57,510 nt of DNA from Mycobacterium sp. 852002-50816_SCH5313054-b (GCF_001667185.1 NZ_LZIC01000080.1:1-57510); one strand, 5' to 3'; counted from the stretch's first letter, positions 35,126-44,313 are shown. The notes: generated from the letters alone by a model not told the origin. Made by a program: numbers and translations.

Positions 35126-35991
35126 GAGTCGCGGTAATCGGCCGCGGCAAATGGGGCATCAACATTGTCCGCACGCTGGCGGCGATGCGCGATGTGGAGG
35201 TAATTGACGAGTCGAAGGACTTCGACGTCGTTCTCCGGCAGCAGCCCGAGGGAGTTCTGATTGCGACACCGTCCGCCAGTCATGCGGAGGTCGCGATCCC
35301 GTTCATCGAGGCGGGCGTGCCGACGTTCATCGAAAAACCGATGGCAACCACGGTCGCCGATGCGATCCGCGTTCACGAGGCGGCGTTACGTTGCGGCGCA
35401 CCCGTTGTCGTGGGGCACGTGCAGTTGTATAACCCCGCGTTTCAGGCCGCAAAGAAGCTTCTGCCTGAAGTGGGAACCGTCCAGGCCGTGTTCTGGGAGG
35501 GAATGAATCACCAGCCGCGAACCGACGCCTCGGTGTTGTGGGACTGGCTTCCTCACGGTCTTTCCATGGCGCGGGCGCTATTTGGGGCAAATCCCGCTTT
35601 CGCGCAGGCCTGGGGCGTTGGCGAACCGTCGCGGTTCGATGCGGCGATCGCCAGGTTTGTGGTCGCCGGCGTCCCGTTCTTCGCGAACGCGAGCTGGATT
35701 TCGCCGGTGAAGCGTCATCGCTTGACGATCGTCGGCGAGGAGAACGCACTGACCTTCGACGACACCGCTCAACGGAAGCTTTCGCTGCACAATTCCCGCG
35801 GTACGTCGTACCCCGCCTACGACGAAGAACTCCCGCTGACGTGCGAACTTCAGGCGTTCATCGGCGCGCTCGGCGCGGGGACGGCGGATACCGCCCCGCT
35901 TGAAAGCGAGGTTGCGATCGTGCGGGCGATCCACGCCGCGGAAGAATCCGCCCGGAACGATGGTCGGTTGGTGCCGATCGACGACTGTTGA
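35122..35991 (+). CDS. Gfo/Idh/MocA family oxidoreductase
   Basis: A 289-residue NAD(P)-dependent sugar oxidoreductase. The Rossmann fold opens with VAVIGRGKWGINIVRTLA, and the family mark EKPMATT is at about 73-79, holding the conserved lysine. VLWDWLPHGLSMARALFG contains the helix histidine expected in the C-terminal domain. It is shorter than the usual 330-350 residues. It is translationally coupled to the decarboxylase-like gene, so it probably reduces or oxidises the keto-sugar formed there. Substrate unknown. Confidence 0.85.
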   Translation: MRVAVIGRGKWGINIVRTLAAMRDVEVIDESKDFDVVLRQQPEGVLIATPSASHAEVAIPFIEAGVPTFIEKPMATTVADAIRVHEAALRCGAPVVVGHVQLYNPAFQAAKKLLPEVGTVQAVFWEGMNHQPRTDASVLWDWLPHGLSMARALFGANPAFAQAWGVGEPSRFDAAIARFVVAGVPFFANASWISPVKRHRLTIVGEENALTFDDTAQRKLSLHNSRGTSYPAYDEELPLTCELQAFIGALGAGTADTAPLESEVAIVRAIHAAEESARNDGRLVPIDDC

Positions 35992-36112
35992 TCGTGACTG
36001 CTCCGGGTCGTCCGCACCGGCCGCCGTCTGCACTGCGGCCGGATTCCCGCATGGGCCTGGCCCGCGTGCGGCAATATGGGCGGCGACCGTTCGGCACTCG
36101 AAGGGGGTCACC

Positions 36113-37429
36113 TTGAAGGTTTCGGTAATCGGATGTGGCTACGTCGGCCTCGTCACGGGCGTCTGTCTCGCCGACAGCGGCAACGACGTCGTCTGCGTCG
36201 ATATCGATCAGGCCAAGATAGACCTGCTTCTCGCCGGAGGCGTCCCGATCTTCGAGCCCGGCCTGTCGGAGCTGATCGCCCGGAACCGGGAGAGCGGGCT
36301 CATCGACTTCACAACCGACACGCGCCGCGGGGTCGAGCACGGAGACGTGATATTCATCGCCGTCGCGACGCCCATGAGCGAGACCGGCGAGGCCGATCTC
36401 TCCTACGTCTATTCCGTGGCGGATGACATCGGGTCGTACCTGGATCGCTACAAGGTCGTGGTCGACAAGTCGACCGTCCCGGTCGGCACTTCCGACCAAG
36501 TTCGAGCGATCATCCGCAAAAAGGCGAAGCACGAGTTCGACATCGTCTCCAACCCCGAGTTCCTCAAAGAGGGCACGGCGATCGCCGATTTCATGAAACC
36601 CGACCGCGTGGTGATCGGCGGCGACTCGAAACGCGCCCTCGACATCATGCGCGAGGTCTACGAGCCGTACCTGCGCACTTTCAATCCCTTGATCACCATG
36701 GACATCAGAAGCGCCGAGATGACGAAATACGCGGCCAACTGCTTCCTCGCAACCAAGATTTCCTTCATCAACGAGATCTCGAACCTGTGCGAGAAGGCCG
36801 GGGCTGACATTTCGGCCGTGCGGGAGGCGATCGGGGCGGACCGGCGCATTCGCTACGAATTCCTGTTCCCCGGGGTCGGCTATGGCGGCTCGTGCTTGCC
36901 GAAAGACGTTCGGGCGCTTATTCACACGGGCGCCAGCTTGGGCGAGGACATGGGCCTGCTGCGCGCGGTCGACGGCGTGAACAGCGGTCAGAAAGCCACC
37001 CTGGTGTCGAAAATCGTCGCCCATTTCGGCGCCCAGTCGCCGGCAACGTCCCTGGCGGGCCTACGTTTCGGGCTCTGGGGCCTGAGCTTCAAGCCCCAGA
37101 CCGACGACATGCGTGAGGCGCCTTCCATCGTTATCGCGAGCAGGCTGGTCGAGCTGGGGGCGACCGTGCGGGCCTTTGATCCCGAAGCGACCGTGCAAGC
37201 GAAAAAGGCGCTCGGCGATTCGATCGAATACGCCGGCAACATGTACGAGGCCGCCGAGGACGCCGACGCGCTGCTCCTGGTCACCGAATGGAAACAGTTC
37301 CAGCGGCCGTCTTGGCAGCGCCTCAAGTCGGTGATGCGAGGCTATGTCGTGTTCGACGGCCGAAACATCTACGACCCAAAGCGCCTGCGGGCCGAGGGTT
37401 TTGAGTACTACGGCATGGGCCGCAACTAG
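36113..37429 (+). CDS. UDP-glucose 6-dehydrogenase
   Basis: A 438-residue enzyme that oxidises UDP-glucose to UDP-glucuronate. NAD site GCGYVG 7-12, SNPEFLKEG near 147-155, K205/N209 region AEMTKYAANC, catalytic C261 in GYGGSCLPKD and the C-terminal LWGLSFKPQTDDMREAPS. The frame is open upstream to 35900, but that part overlaps the previous gene. A TTG at 36113 directly before KVSVIGCGYVG, with AAGGGGGT 5 bases upstream, is the best start. The UDP-xylose synthase gene follows 16 bases later, giving a complete UDP-glucose to UDP-xylose route. Confidence 0.93.
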   Translation: MKVSVIGCGYVGLVTGVCLADSGNDVVCVDIDQAKIDLLLAGGVPIFEPGLSELIARNRESGLIDFTTDTRRGVEHGDVIFIAVATPMSETGEADLSYVYSVADDIGSYLDRYKVVVDKSTVPVGTSDQVRAIIRKKAKHEFDIVSNPEFLKEGTAIADFMKPDRVVIGGDSKRALDIMREVYEPYLRTFNPLITMDIRSAEMTKYAANCFLATKISFINEISNLCEKAGADISAVREAIGADRRIRYEFLFPGVGYGGSCLPKDVRALIHTGASLGEDMGLLRAVDGVNSGQKATLVSKIVAHFGAQSPATSLAGLRFGLWGLSFKPQTDDMREAPSIVIASRLVELGATVRAFDPEATVQAKKALGDSIEYAGNMYEAAEDADALLLVTEWKQFQRPSWQRLKSVMRGYVVFDGRNIYDPKRLRAEGFEYYGMGRN

Positions 37430-37445
37430 AACCGAGGAGAGACGA

Positions 37446-38390
37446 ATGAGAGCCCTCGTCGCCGGCGCGGCCGGGTTCCTGGGGTCCCACCTCTGCGACC
37501 GTCTTCGCCGCGACGGCATGAAAGTTCTCGGGCTCGACAACTTCTCTACCGGCAGTCGCGAGAACATCAGCCACCTCGAGGACGATCCGGACTTCGACTT
37601 CCTCGAGCACGACATCACCCGGCCGATCGACGCCGCCGCGGCGGGCAGGGTGGACGTCATCTTCAACATGGCCTGTCCCGCATCGCCGTTCACCTACCAG
37701 CGTGATCCCCTCTTCACCCTCGACACCAACTACGTCGGAGTGAAGAACCTTCTCGAACTTGCGCGGGAGAAGGGAGCGACGATGCTGCAGGCCTCCACCA
37801 GCGAGGTCTACGGGGATCCCGTCGATCATCCCCAGGCCGAAAGCTACTGGGGCAACGTCAACTGCTTCGGCGTACGGAGCTGCTACGAGGAGGGCAAGCG
37901 AGTCGCGGAGACCCTGATGCTCGAGTACGCGCGCCGCTACGGCGTCCGCGTCAAGGTGGTTCGCATCTTCAACACCTATGGTCCGAGAATGGACCCCGAC
38001 GACGGCCGAATCATCTCCACCTTCACCGTCCAGGCGCTGCGGGGCGACCCGATCACTGTCTTTGGTGACGGCACCCAGACCCGGTCCTTCTGCTACGTCG
38101 ACGACCTCGTCGACGGGCTCGTGAGGATGGCCGCAAGCGACCCTTCGTTCACCGGACCCGTCAACCTTGGTGGCACGGCGGAACTGACGGTTCTGGAGGT
38201 GGCGAACATTCTCAAGGAGATGACCGGATCCTCCTCGGCAACAGTTTTCAAGGCCCTGCCCCCGGACGACCCGAGGAAGCGCAGGCCGGACATCCGCCTC
38301 GCTGAGTCCAGGCTCGGCTGGCGTCCACGATTTTCTTTCCAGCAGGGGGCCGCGCGGACAATCGAGTACTTCAAGGGCGCCATTGGCTGA
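37446..38390 (+). CDS. UDP-glucuronate decarboxylase (UDP-xylose synthase)
   Basis: A 314-residue extended SDR that decarboxylates UDP-glucuronate to UDP-xylose. NAD motif GAAGFLG 7-13; hallmark ACPASPFTYQRDPLFTLDTNYVG at 77-99; E120 in TSEVYGDP; Y147/K151 in SCYEEGKRVAET; FNTYGPRM; and RSFCYVDDLVDG. These agree with bacterial UXS enzymes. ATG at 37446 preceded by GAGGAGAG; the open frame further upstream overlaps the dehydrogenase. Xylose is a known constituent of the lipooligosaccharides of Mycobacterium kansasii, so a role in LOS sugar supply is a reasonable inference. Confidence 0.92.
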   Translation: MRALVAGAAGFLGSHLCDRLRRDGMKVLGLDNFSTGSRENISHLEDDPDFDFLEHDITRPIDAAAAGRVDVIFNMACPASPFTYQRDPLFTLDTNYVGVKNLLELAREKGATMLQASTSEVYGDPVDHPQAESYWGNVNCFGVRSCYEEGKRVAETLMLEYARRYGVRVKVVRIFNTYGPRMDPDDGRIISTFTVQALRGDPITVFGDGTQTRSFCYVDDLVDGLVRMAASDPSFTGPVNLGGTAELTVLEVANILKEMTGSSSATVFKALPPDDPRKRRPDIRLAESRLGWRPRFSFQQGAARTIEYFKGAIG

Positions 38391-38415
38391 GGCTCTGCCA
38401 GATGCGAAGTCCGGG

Positions 38416-39129
38416 TTAGTCTCCGGCTTGATAGAACACCGTGTTGGCGGTCTTGGCGATGGCGCGGTATCCGACCGACGACATGAATGACGACATCGGC
38501 CCCTGCATCGCTTCCTCGATGGTCGTGCCCACGCTTTCCGCGAGGACGTAGGTCGGTCGAAAGGCCGACCAATCGTTCGATTGGAGGGCTTCCACATCTC
38601 GGCCTTCGACGTCGACCGTCAAGAAAGACGGCATGTTTTCGCGCGGCAGGCGATCATGCAGTACTTCTCTGAGCGGCAACACGCGAACGTCGATGACCTT
38701 TTCGATCCGGTACGGGCCGATATCGCGGCTCTCGGACAGCTCTCGATCGAACGAGTTGAGCGCAGGCTCGTTGAACACGTAGAAGGGGATCGTTTCCGCC
38801 GTAGCGCCGATACCGGCCTCGATGTTGGTGTCGCGCGACCGGTACTTGTCGAACAGGCGCATCGACCCGGGCATGGCGTCGATGTTCACTCCGCGCCATC
38901 CGCGGCGATAAAACAGGTAGGTGTTGGAGAACCGCATCGGATGATGGGCGCCGACATCGACGTAAAAGCCCTTCGGCGCCGATGCAAAGATTCTGTCGAG
39001 AATCCGGTCCTCACCTTCCTGGGAGTAGGACCGCTCACCTCGCACCAGTCTCGCCTTGTTCAGCGCGTCCGCCACCATCGTCGTCGACGAACGCAACGGC
39101 CGGCCGATTGATCCAAATCTGTCTGTCAT
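38416..39129 (-). CDS. FkbM family methyltransferase
   Basis: A 237-residue SAM-dependent methyltransferase of the FkbM family. YSQEGEDRILDRIF and GFYVDVGAHHPMRFSNTYLFYRRGW form the SAM-binding front; FLTVDVEGRDVEALQSNDW is the family's second hallmark. FkbM enzymes O-methylate sugars or polyketides, and LOS/GPL sugars carry many O-methyl groups. The frame is open to 39195; the ATG at 39129 (MTDRFGSIGR) is taken, and an ATG at 39075 is also possible. Convergent with the UDP-xylose synthase, 25 bases apart. Confidence 0.87.
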   Translation of the reverse strand: MTDRFGSIGRPLRSSTTMVADALNKARLVRGERSYSQEGEDRILDRIFASAPKGFYVDVGAHHPMRFSNTYLFYRRGWRGVNIDAMPGSMRLFDKYRSRDTNIEAGIGATAETIPFYVFNEPALNSFDRELSESRDIGPYRIEKVIDVRVLPLREVLHDRLPRENMPSFLTVDVEGRDVEALQSNDWSAFRPTYVLAESVGTTIEEAMQGPMSSFMSSVGYRAIAKTANTVFYQAGD

Positions 39130-39357
39130 GGTGCGTCGGAGCCTACTGGGTTGTCGGGCATGGCTGACAGTAGCGGCCGGCCCTGGGCGCGCCACGTTCT
39201 TGTGTGAATCGCGCAGGTGCGGACACCTGGGCGCGATGAGTTTGACGATGCTCGTTGACTTCTATAGCCTCGGCACTCGTTTCACGAGGGGGCGCTTCTC
39301 GGATGGAATAATCCGCATTTCGCTGACTCGCCTCGAAGTCGTCGCAAGGATGGGACT

Positions 39358-40344
39358 GTGACAACGACGCTTCCGGTGATCTTCATGATCTTCAACAGGC
39401 CGGACACCACGATGCGGGTCTTCGAGGCGATCAGGGCCGCGAAGCCGAGCAAGCTACTCGTGATCGCCGACGGGCCACGCGCGAACAGGCCTGGCGAGGC
39501 CGAGAAGTGCGCGGCGACCCGCGCAGTCATCGATGGGGTCGACTGGGACTGCGAAGTCCAGAGGAACTTCGCGGAGACCAACATGGGCTGCGGCCGCCGG
39601 GTCTACTCCGGCATAACCTGGGCTTTCGACCTCGTCGACAAGGCGATCATCGTCGAGGACGACTGCATGCCCTCCGCCTCGTTCTTCGAGTACTGCGCCG
39701 AGTTGCTCGATCGCTACGAGAACGACGAGCGCATCATGATGATCTCCGGCAACAACCATCTGCTCGGACACGCCGCGACCGCGGATAGCTATTACTTCTC
39801 GCGATATGCGCATCTGTGGGGCTGGGCCACCTGGAGGCGAGCTTGGGCCAAACACGACCCCGACATGACGCATTGGCCCGAGATCAGGGATAGGAAGCTT
39901 TTCGATCAGTATCTGCCTACGAAGACGGAGCGCGACCGGTGGGAGTCCGCCTTCCAGAGCGCTTTTGACGGCAACATCGATACCTGGGACTACCAATGGG
40001 TCTACAGCATATGGGCGAACTCGGGCCTGTGCGTCGCCCCTGCCCGCAACCTGGTGCGGAATATCGGCATGGACCATGCCGAGGCGACACACACGCAGGG
40101 GGAGACCGTCTACTCCTCGCTCGGGGCCGAGGAGCTGGAGCTGCCCCTCACCCACCCGGCAACCGTTCTGGCGAGCTCTGACAAGGACCAGGTCGACGCA
40201 AGGCTGTGGGCAGCTCATCTAACGCCCCTGCCGTATCCCGTGGCCAACGCCGCCTCGGCGGTAAAGCTGCTAGTCAGGAGGGCGACGAGGCATCGCCGGA
40301 CTGGCCGGGGGACCGGCGGTCTTCCGCCGGCCCGTTTGGCATGA
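39358..40344 (+). CDS. Family 2 glycosyltransferase, HlpA-like
   Basis: A 328-residue glycosyltransferase. It opens with LPVIFMIFNRPDTTMRVFEAI, a GT2 nucleotide-sugar site, followed by the metal site IIVEDDCMPS (about 100-109) and the long loop RYAHLWGWATWRRAWAKHDPDM that marks the hemolysin/HlpA-like GT-A group. DYQWVYSIWANSGLCVAPARNLVRNIG lies in the acceptor half. No membrane helix is seen. GTG start at 39358. It stands alone in orientation, divergent from the FkbM gene and convergent with the next GT2. Sugar and acceptor unknown. Confidence 0.85.
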   Translation: MTTTLPVIFMIFNRPDTTMRVFEAIRAAKPSKLLVIADGPRANRPGEAEKCAATRAVIDGVDWDCEVQRNFAETNMGCGRRVYSGITWAFDLVDKAIIVEDDCMPSASFFEYCAELLDRYENDERIMMISGNNHLLGHAATADSYYFSRYAHLWGWATWRRAWAKHDPDMTHWPEIRDRKLFDQYLPTKTERDRWESAFQSAFDGNIDTWDYQWVYSIWANSGLCVAPARNLVRNIGMDHAEATHTQGETVYSSLGAEELELPLTHPATVLASSDKDQVDARLWAAHLTPLPYPVANAASAVKLLVRRATRHRRTGRGTGGLPPARLA

Positions 40345-40379
40345 CTCCGCGCCTGCCGCCCAAACGCTCGGCGAATAAC

Positions 40380-41120
40380 TCAGCCGTCTAACACTTTTCG
40401 CCTCGACGGCAGCTTCCGGCGGATCATCTCCATGGCCGATGCCCCGATGAACCTCGGCAGCACTTTTTTGAACTCCGCGTCCTCCCGCTTGCTGAGCCCG
40501 GACATGTCGTTGTAGTCCGCGACGACGATGTCCATGTACCGGATGGTCAGCGCCGGATTGGAGAAGCAGCGGATATTGAAGTCCCAGTCGGCCCACAGCG
40601 GGTAGCGAAGGTTGTAGGGTCCGATCCCGGCGAAGAGTTCGCGGCGATAGAAGATCGCCTGATGGCAGATGTTCTCCTCGAACAGCAGGCGATCGAGGTC
40701 GAAGACGCCGGAATAGCGCGACGACGTCGATCGCAGCATGACGTCGCCGTACACCAGGTCGCTGGGTTCGTGTTCTCCGATGAAAGCTGCGACCCGGGCC
40801 AGGGTGTCCGCGGCGTACAGGGAGTCGTCGGCGCCCAGGAAGAGCAACCAAGCGCCGGAAGCCAACTCGACGCCGTGGTTCATGGCGTCGTAGGGGCCCT
40901 GATCGGGGCCGCTATGGATGACCAGACGCGCGTCCAGGCTGGCCGCGTAGCTGCTAGCGATGTCTGGAGTTCCGTCCGTCGAGGCGCCGTCGACCAGGAC
41001 CAATTCGTAGTCGTTGTAGGTCTGGCCGGCGATGCTATCGAGGCAGGCGCGCAGGGTGGTCGCCACGTTGAAGGTCGGGACGATGATCGAAAACTGTTGT
41101 GAACCAGGCACTTCGATCAA
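40380..41120 (-). CDS. Family 2 glycosyltransferase, WcaA-like
   Basis: A 246-residue GT-A glycosyltransferase. FSIIVPTFNVATTLRACLDSIAGQTYNDYELVLVDGASTDGT is the classic N-terminal nucleotide-binding region. GPYDAMNHGVELASGAWLLFLGADDSLY holds the DxD-like site (ADD, about 97-99), and FEENICHQAIFYRRELF and YPLWADWDFNIRCF form the acceptor region. The first possible start is TTG 41120; a GTG at 41111 gives three residues less, and neither has a strong ribosome-binding site. The gene is the last on the minus strand after the gmdA-epiA pair, 43 bases downstream. Confidence 0.86.
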   Translation of the reverse strand: MIEVPGSQQFSIIVPTFNVATTLRACLDSIAGQTYNDYELVLVDGASTDGTPDIASSYAASLDARLVIHSGPDQGPYDAMNHGVELASGAWLLFLGADDSLYAADTLARVAAFIGEHEPSDLVYGDVMLRSTSSRYSGVFDLDRLLFEENICHQAIFYRRELFAGIGPYNLRYPLWADWDFNIRCFSNPALTIRYMDIVVADYNDMSGLSKREDAEFKKVLPRFIGASAMEMIRRKLPSRRKVLDG

Positions 41121-41163
41121 TGCCTGTGGTACCGCTCGTTGTTACCGGCAAGGTGTGACAACG

Positions 41164-42132
41164 TCATTTCCTTACCGTGGCGGCATTCTCGCGATACCAC
41201 GCGACCGTTGCCTCGATGCCGTCGCGCAGTGCGATGGCGGGCTGCCATCCCGTGCCGCTTAGGACGGAAACGTCCAGCAGTTTGCGTGGCGTTCCGTCCG
41301 GTTTGCTTGGGTCCCACCGGGTCTCGCCGGTGTAGCCCACTGCAGCGGCGACCATGTCGGCGATCTCACTGATGGTGTGGTCGATGCCGGTACCCACGTT
41401 GACCTGAGTCGGACCGTCGAAATGTTCCAGCAGGTATAGACATGCGCTCGCCATGTCGTCGACGTGCAGCAATTCACGGCGGGGGGTTCCGGTGCCCCAG
41501 TTCGTCACTTGCGGCGCGCCGCTGGCTTTGGCCTCTTCATACCTGCGGATGAGCGCCGGCAGCAGATGCGACCCGGATGGGGAGAAATTGTCGCTGGGTC
41601 CGTACAGGTTGGTGGGCATCGCGGAGATCCACGGCAGGCCGTATTGACGCCTGACCGCCTGCACCTGAAGGATGCCGGCGATCTTGGCGATCGCGTAGGC
41701 GTCGTTCGTCGGCTCCAGCGGCCCGGTGAGCAGCGCGCCCTCGGTGATGGGCTGTGGGCTGTATTTCGGGTATATGCAAGAGGACCCGAGGAAGAGCAGC
41801 CGCGGCACGCGCGCGGCAACGGCGGCGTCAAGCAGGTTGACCTGGATCTGGAGGTTCTCCGACAGAAAGTCGGCGGGATAGGTGCTGTTCGCCATGATGC
41901 CGCCAACCCTGGCCGCGGCGTCGATCACCACCTGAGGCCGTGAGTCGAGAATGAAGTCAAAGGTCGCGGCTCGATCCGTCAGGTCGAGTTCGCCGCGTGA
42001 TCGCACCAGGAGATTGGTGAATCCCGCTGCCTGAAAATGACGCAGGAGGGCGGACCCGACCAGTCCGCGGTGTCCGGCAACGTACACCGGGGCCGTGCGG
42101 TCGAGTTCGCCGATTGATGCGTCGGGGCTCAT
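41164..42132 (-). CDS. epiA: GDP-L-fucose synthase
   Basis: A 322-residue SDR (3,5-epimerase/4-reductase) that turns GDP-4-keto-6-deoxy-mannose into GDP-L-fucose, equivalent to Rv1512. NAD motif AGHRGLVGSALLRHF (GxxGxxG at about 19-25), AARVGGIMANSTYPADFLSENL, catalytic SSCIYPK and YAIAK, and NLYGPSDNFSP. The ATG at 42132 overlaps the gmdA stop by 4 bases, so the two act in sequence. The frame continues upstream into gmdA and that part is not coding here. Confidence 0.94.
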   Translation of the reverse strand: MSPDASIGELDRTAPVYVAGHRGLVGSALLRHFQAAGFTNLLVRSRGELDLTDRAATFDFILDSRPQVVIDAAARVGGIMANSTYPADFLSENLQIQVNLLDAAVAARVPRLLFLGSSCIYPKYSPQPITEGALLTGPLEPTNDAYAIAKIAGILQVQAVRRQYGLPWISAMPTNLYGPSDNFSPSGSHLLPALIRRYEEAKASGAPQVTNWGTGTPRRELLHVDDMASACLYLLEHFDGPTQVNVGTGIDHTISEIADMVAAAVGYTGETRWDPSKPDGTPRKLLDVSVLSGTGWQPAIALRDGIEATVAWYRENAATVRK

Positions 42133-43151
42133 GCTCGACCGACGAGCGTCGGCTTGTCGATCCATGGCTTGCCCTCGCACTCCAGTGCGGCGATATCCGC
42201 ATCGACCATCAGCCTCGCCAGGTCGCCGGTGTGAACGGACGCCGTCCAACCGAGCATTTCGGCGGCCTTCGACGCATCGCCGATCAGCGCGTCCACCTCG
42301 GTGGGTCGCAGATAGCGCTCGTCGAACTTAATGTGCTTCTGCCACTCCAGTCCTGCGTGCTCAAACGCGGTTTGGGCGAACTCGCGCACGGTGTAGCCGC
42401 GCCCGGTTGCCAGCACGAAATCCGCCGGCTCAGGCGCCTGGAGCATCCGCCACATGCCTTCGACATACTCCGGCGCGTATCCCCAGTCGCGGACCGCGTC
42501 CAAATTGCCCATGAACAGCTCAGACTGAACTCCAGCCTTGATGCGGGCTACCGCCCGGGTGATCTTTCGGGTCACGAATGTCTCGCCGCGCCTGGGGGAT
42601 TCGTGGTTGAACAAGATGCCGTTGACCGCGAACAGTCCGTAGGCTTCGCGGTAATTGCGGGTTGCCCAGTACGAGTAGACCTTTGCCGCGCCGTACGGCG
42701 AACGGGGATAGAACGGCGTCAGCTCGTTCTGGGGTGGCGGCGATGCCCCGAACATCTCCGACGAGGACGCCTGATAGAAGCGGCAGTGCACCTTGGAAAG
42801 CCGAACGGCCTCTAGCAGCCGCATTGATCCCATACCGGTGGTATCGCCGGTATGGACGGGTTCGTCAAAACTGACGCGCACGTGCGACTGTGCCGCGAGG
42901 TTGTACACCTCGTCGGGTTCGATGGTGCTCAGTAAAGTGACCAAGCGTGTCCCATCGATGAGGTCCCCGTAGTGCAAGAACAAGCGCGCATCGGGGTCGT
43001 GCGGATCGACATAGAGGTGATCGATCCGCGACGTGTTGAACGTCGAGGCTCGACGGATGAGCCCGTGGACCTCATAGCCCTTACTGAGCAACAGTTCGGC
43101 GAGGTAGGAGCCGTCCTGTCCCGTGATTCCAGTTATGAGCGCACGCTTCAC
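42129..43151 (-). CDS. gmdA: GDP-mannose 4,6-dehydratase
   Basis: A 340-residue SDR equivalent to Rv1511. ITGITGQDGSYLAELLL is the NADP site, LIRRASTFNTSRIDHLY follows, then AAQSHVRVSFDEP, SSSEMFG and the catalytic YGAAK in PRSPYGAAKVYSYW. It makes GDP-4-keto-6-deoxy-D-mannose for epiA and possibly other 6-deoxysugars. The GTG at 43151 gives KRALITG as in M. tuberculosis and has AGGTGAG 6 bases upstream; a TTG one codon earlier is also open. First gene of a minus-strand operon with epiA and perhaps the GT2. Confidence 0.94.
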   Translation of the reverse strand: MKRALITGITGQDGSYLAELLLSKGYEVHGLIRRASTFNTSRIDHLYVDPHDPDARLFLHYGDLIDGTRLVTLLSTIEPDEVYNLAAQSHVRVSFDEPVHTGDTTGMGSMRLLEAVRLSKVHCRFYQASSSEMFGASPPPQNELTPFYPRSPYGAAKVYSYWATRNYREAYGLFAVNGILFNHESPRRGETFVTRKITRAVARIKAGVQSELFMGNLDAVRDWGYAPEYVEGMWRMLQAPEPADFVLATGRGYTVREFAQTAFEHAGLEWQKHIKFDERYLRPTEVDALIGDASKAAEMLGWTASVHTGDLARLMVDADIAALECEGKPWIDKPTLVGRA

Positions 43152-43498
43152 CAATTTCTCACCTCTGTCGATCCAGACCTCTCCCCGAATCTCTTGGATC
43201 GTGGGGCCTACGACCCTACTCCGCTGTTCCGGCCAGGCATTGCCGTCGCCTCATAGTAGAGGCCGAACGCGATGCGAGTTGGTCCTACTGCCGTGCGTGT
43301 TCGTCGACGCGTCGACCGGCTCACGGTGGCTCGCCGGCGAGCTGCCTGGAGCAAACCTGCGGCAAACGACAGCCCGTTTGGTTACATTGTGGATACGGTC
43401 GACCGCCAGATGTGGCCCGGTCGCTGGCCGCGCCGTCGGGCTGTGACTGCCAGTATTTGCCGATCTGTGGGAGATTTCTGGGAAGGGAGGATGTGTCC
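43152..43498. other. Divergent intergenic region
   Basis: 347 bases between gmdA (minus) and the zinc-site methyltransferase (plus). I see no gene in it. It includes a perfect 14-base dyad GTCGACGCGTCGAC at 43303-43316 and an AT-richer stretch GTTTGGTTACATTGTGGATAC near 43375-43395 that could hold a promoter for the plus-strand gene. Confidence 0.45.
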
Positions 43499-44290
43499 GT
43501 GCAATGCCGAATTTGCGGTTCCCCGGCCAGGGTGGTGTTCGACCACAAGGTGCTCGGCAAGCACGACTGTCACTACTACTTCTGCGCTAATTGTGGCGGA
43601 TTGCAGACGGAAGAGCCCTACTGGTTGGACGAAGCCTATGACAGCCCCGTGGCGTCGGCCGACACGGGAATTCTCGTCCGCAACCTCGACCTTGTGCGGG
43701 TGACTTCGCTGGTCTTATTTTTCCTGTTCGACTACCGCGGTCGGTTCCTCGATGCCGCAGGGGGCTACGGCATCTTCACCCGTCTCATGCGGGACATCGG
43801 CTTCGACTACTACTGGGCGGACAAATATAGCCCTAACCTGGTCGCGAGGGGCTTCGAAATGGGCGAGGGCGCAGACCTGCCCTACACCGCAGTCACAGCC
43901 TTCGAAGTGATGGAGCATCTACCGGACCCGGTGGCCTTCGTCGACGAGATCTTGGTGACCACGGGCACCGATACGATCATTTTTTCGACAGAGCTGTTTG
44001 CCGGAGAGCCTCCCGCTCCTGATGAGTGGTGGTATTACACCTTCGCCACGGGGCAGCACATCAGCTTCTATCAAAAGCGAACGCTGGAGCTGATCGGAAA
44101 GCGGTTCGGCATGCACCTGTACAGCTCGGGCACGTTCCACATCTGGACACGAGCGAAAATCAACCCGATGGCCCTGCGTTTCCTCATGTCACCGCGTGTT
44201 ACAGGTCTTCTCCACTGGGTGCCTCGGCGCGCGCTGACGTCCCGAGTCTGGGGCGACCACCAGCGACTGATAGCCGCTGTTAAGGGCTAA
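43499..44290 (+). CDS. Methyltransferase with N-terminal zinc site
   Basis: A 263-residue protein. An N-terminal zinc finger-like site has C3, C6, C29 and C32 (QCRICGSP, YYFCANCGG). It is followed by a SAM-type domain with RFLDAAGGYGIFTRLMRD (motif I) and TAFEVMEHLPDPVAFVDEIL. The C-terminus is Arg-rich. The layout is like the first two-thirds of sugar C-methyltransferases without their third domain, so a sugar methyltransferase is likely but position and type are open. I chose the GTG at 43499 because GGGAAGGGAGG ends 8 bases upstream; longer frames add non-native residues. It sits alone on the plus strand between two minus-strand operons. Confidence 0.8.
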   Translation: MQCRICGSPARVVFDHKVLGKHDCHYYFCANCGGLQTEEPYWLDEAYDSPVASADTGILVRNLDLVRVTSLVLFFLFDYRGRFLDAAGGYGIFTRLMRDIGFDYYWADKYSPNLVARGFEMGEGADLPYTAVTAFEVMEHLPDPVAFVDEILVTTGTDTIIFSTELFAGEPPAPDEWWYYTFATGQHISFYQKRTLELIGKRFGMHLYSSGTFHIWTRAKINPMALRFLMSPRVTGLLHWVPRRALTSRVWGDHQRLIAAVKG

Positions 44291-44313
44291 GAGGTCGGTC
44301 GCCGCCACGCCCC

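Noticed and set aside
39242..39268. TTGACG and TATAGC as a promoter for the GT2 at 39358
   Set aside because: The spacing is only 15 bases and the -10 lacks a final T; too weak to list as a feature.
43303..43316. Perfect dyad GTCGACGCGTCGAC as an operator
   Set aside because: Short, GC-rich self-complementary words are expected often in this genome; kept only as a note in the intergenic entry.
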